The notes under the pieces were generated by a model. It saw only the letters and a program-made list of their open reading frames with translations, was not told the DNA's origin and ran no database searches. From contig PCSD01000056.1 in NCBI GenBank assembly GCA_002771615.1, positions 1 to 5,267 of the forward strand: 5,267 nt of DNA. The letters are read 5' to 3'. The translations under genes and the position numbers were made by a program. The stretch comes from Candidatus Falkowbacteria bacterium CG23_combo_of_CG06-09_8_20_14_all_49_15. Its GTDB lineage: Bacteria > Patescibacteriota > Patescibacteriia > Patescibacteriales > UM-FILTER-48-10. This document shows positions 5,121 to 5,267 of the stretch, piece by piece. How positions within the stretch are numbered: position 1 is the first letter of the stretch; every line of letters begins with the position of its first letter.

Positions 5121-5267
5121 AGTCAACATTAGTCAAAAAATCAGGGCTTGAAGCCGGCCCCTGGCCGGACTGGGACGATTTAACCGCACTTTTCGCACGC
5201 TTGTCCGGAATAAAAAAAATGGGGCTTGTATAGCACCGCTAATACTTAGTTAGTTAATGTGTAAAAA
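5121..5267 (+). other. Unassigned transcribed region, possible structured leader or RNA gene
   Basis: No supportable ORF exists here: ATG at 5220 reads four codons to TAG, and other starts stop quickly. The region contains GC-rich stems: CAGGGC (5142-5147) with GCCCCTG (5157-5163, one bulge), CCGGCC (5154-5159) with GGCCGG (5163-5168), and CCGGAC (5165-5170) with GTCCGG (5203-5208). The middle stem excludes the other two. ACATTA (5126-5131) is also complementary to TAATGT (5255-5260). I do not recognise tmRNA, 6S, SRP, RNase P or a known riboswitch class. It may be the leader of a gene beyond the window or a small RNA. Confidence 0.35.

Noticed and set aside
5221..5267. GGGGCTTGTATAGC resembles the start of a tRNA or tmRNA
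   Set aside because: No D-arm, anticodon or T-arm pattern and no tmRNA 5' consensus follows in the available bases; the window ends too early to be sure.
1..5267. Very frequent GGCC, CGGCCG and CCGGCC words
   Set aside because: They occur mainly inside coding regions as Ala/Gly/Pro/Arg codon combinations and look like codon preference rather than a motif. A genome-wide word count against a Markov model would be needed to show true enrichment.

Overview
The window looks like a chromosomal segment from an uncultivated Patescibacteria (CPR) bacterium. This rests on mid-GC genes set in A/T-rich spacers with long A and T runs, compact genes, a PrmC with an Asn-Leu-Pro-Tyr catalytic motif, and a membrane protein whose N-terminus resembles the MerR/excisionase-like helix-turn-helix often seen in that group. 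The assignment is inference. The standard genetic code fits: every gene is open without recoding UGA, and all seven stops are TAA or TAG.

Left part (1-1025, plus strand). A pair of near-identical 18-nt direct repeats, possibly part of a mobile-element end, precedes a good sigma-70-type promoter (95-124). A two-gene operon follows: an unrecognised 114-aa protein and a 123-aa protein that resembles the GlcG/HbpS (DUF336) fold. The genes overlap by 7 nt, each has a strong Shine-Dalgarno (SD) sequence, and a GC-rich intrinsic terminator closes the unit.

Middle-left (1026-2350, minus strand). This holds an 82-aa conserved-looking hypothetical protein with its own strong promoter and a leader of about 117 nt. 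Upstream of it is a 279-aa single-span membrane protein with a probable N-terminal DNA-binding helix-turn-helix. That gene has an extended -10 promoter lying back to back with the rpmE promoter.

Right part (2380-5088, plus strand). This is the translation-termination cluster rpmE (bL31), prfA (RF1) and prmC (RF glutamine methyltransferase). The rpmE SD lies inside a possible leader hairpin. A long hairpin with a T-rich tail follows rpmE. prfA and prmC are 4 nt apart and probably translationally coupled; PrmC methylates the GGQ glutamine of the RF1 encoded just upstream. Overlapping hairpins with T tracts end the operon.

Right edge (5087-5267). A TATAAT-type promoter directs transcription into about 145 nt with no supportable ORF but several mutually exclusive GC-rich stems. 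It may be the leader of a gene outside the window or an RNA gene. No stretch over 300 bases lacks a gene. No tRNA, rRNA, CRISPR array or complete mobile element was recognised. Most of the window is ordinary housekeeping; the less ordinary items are the membrane-anchored HTH protein, the rpmE leader, the right-edge RNA and the DUF336-like pair.
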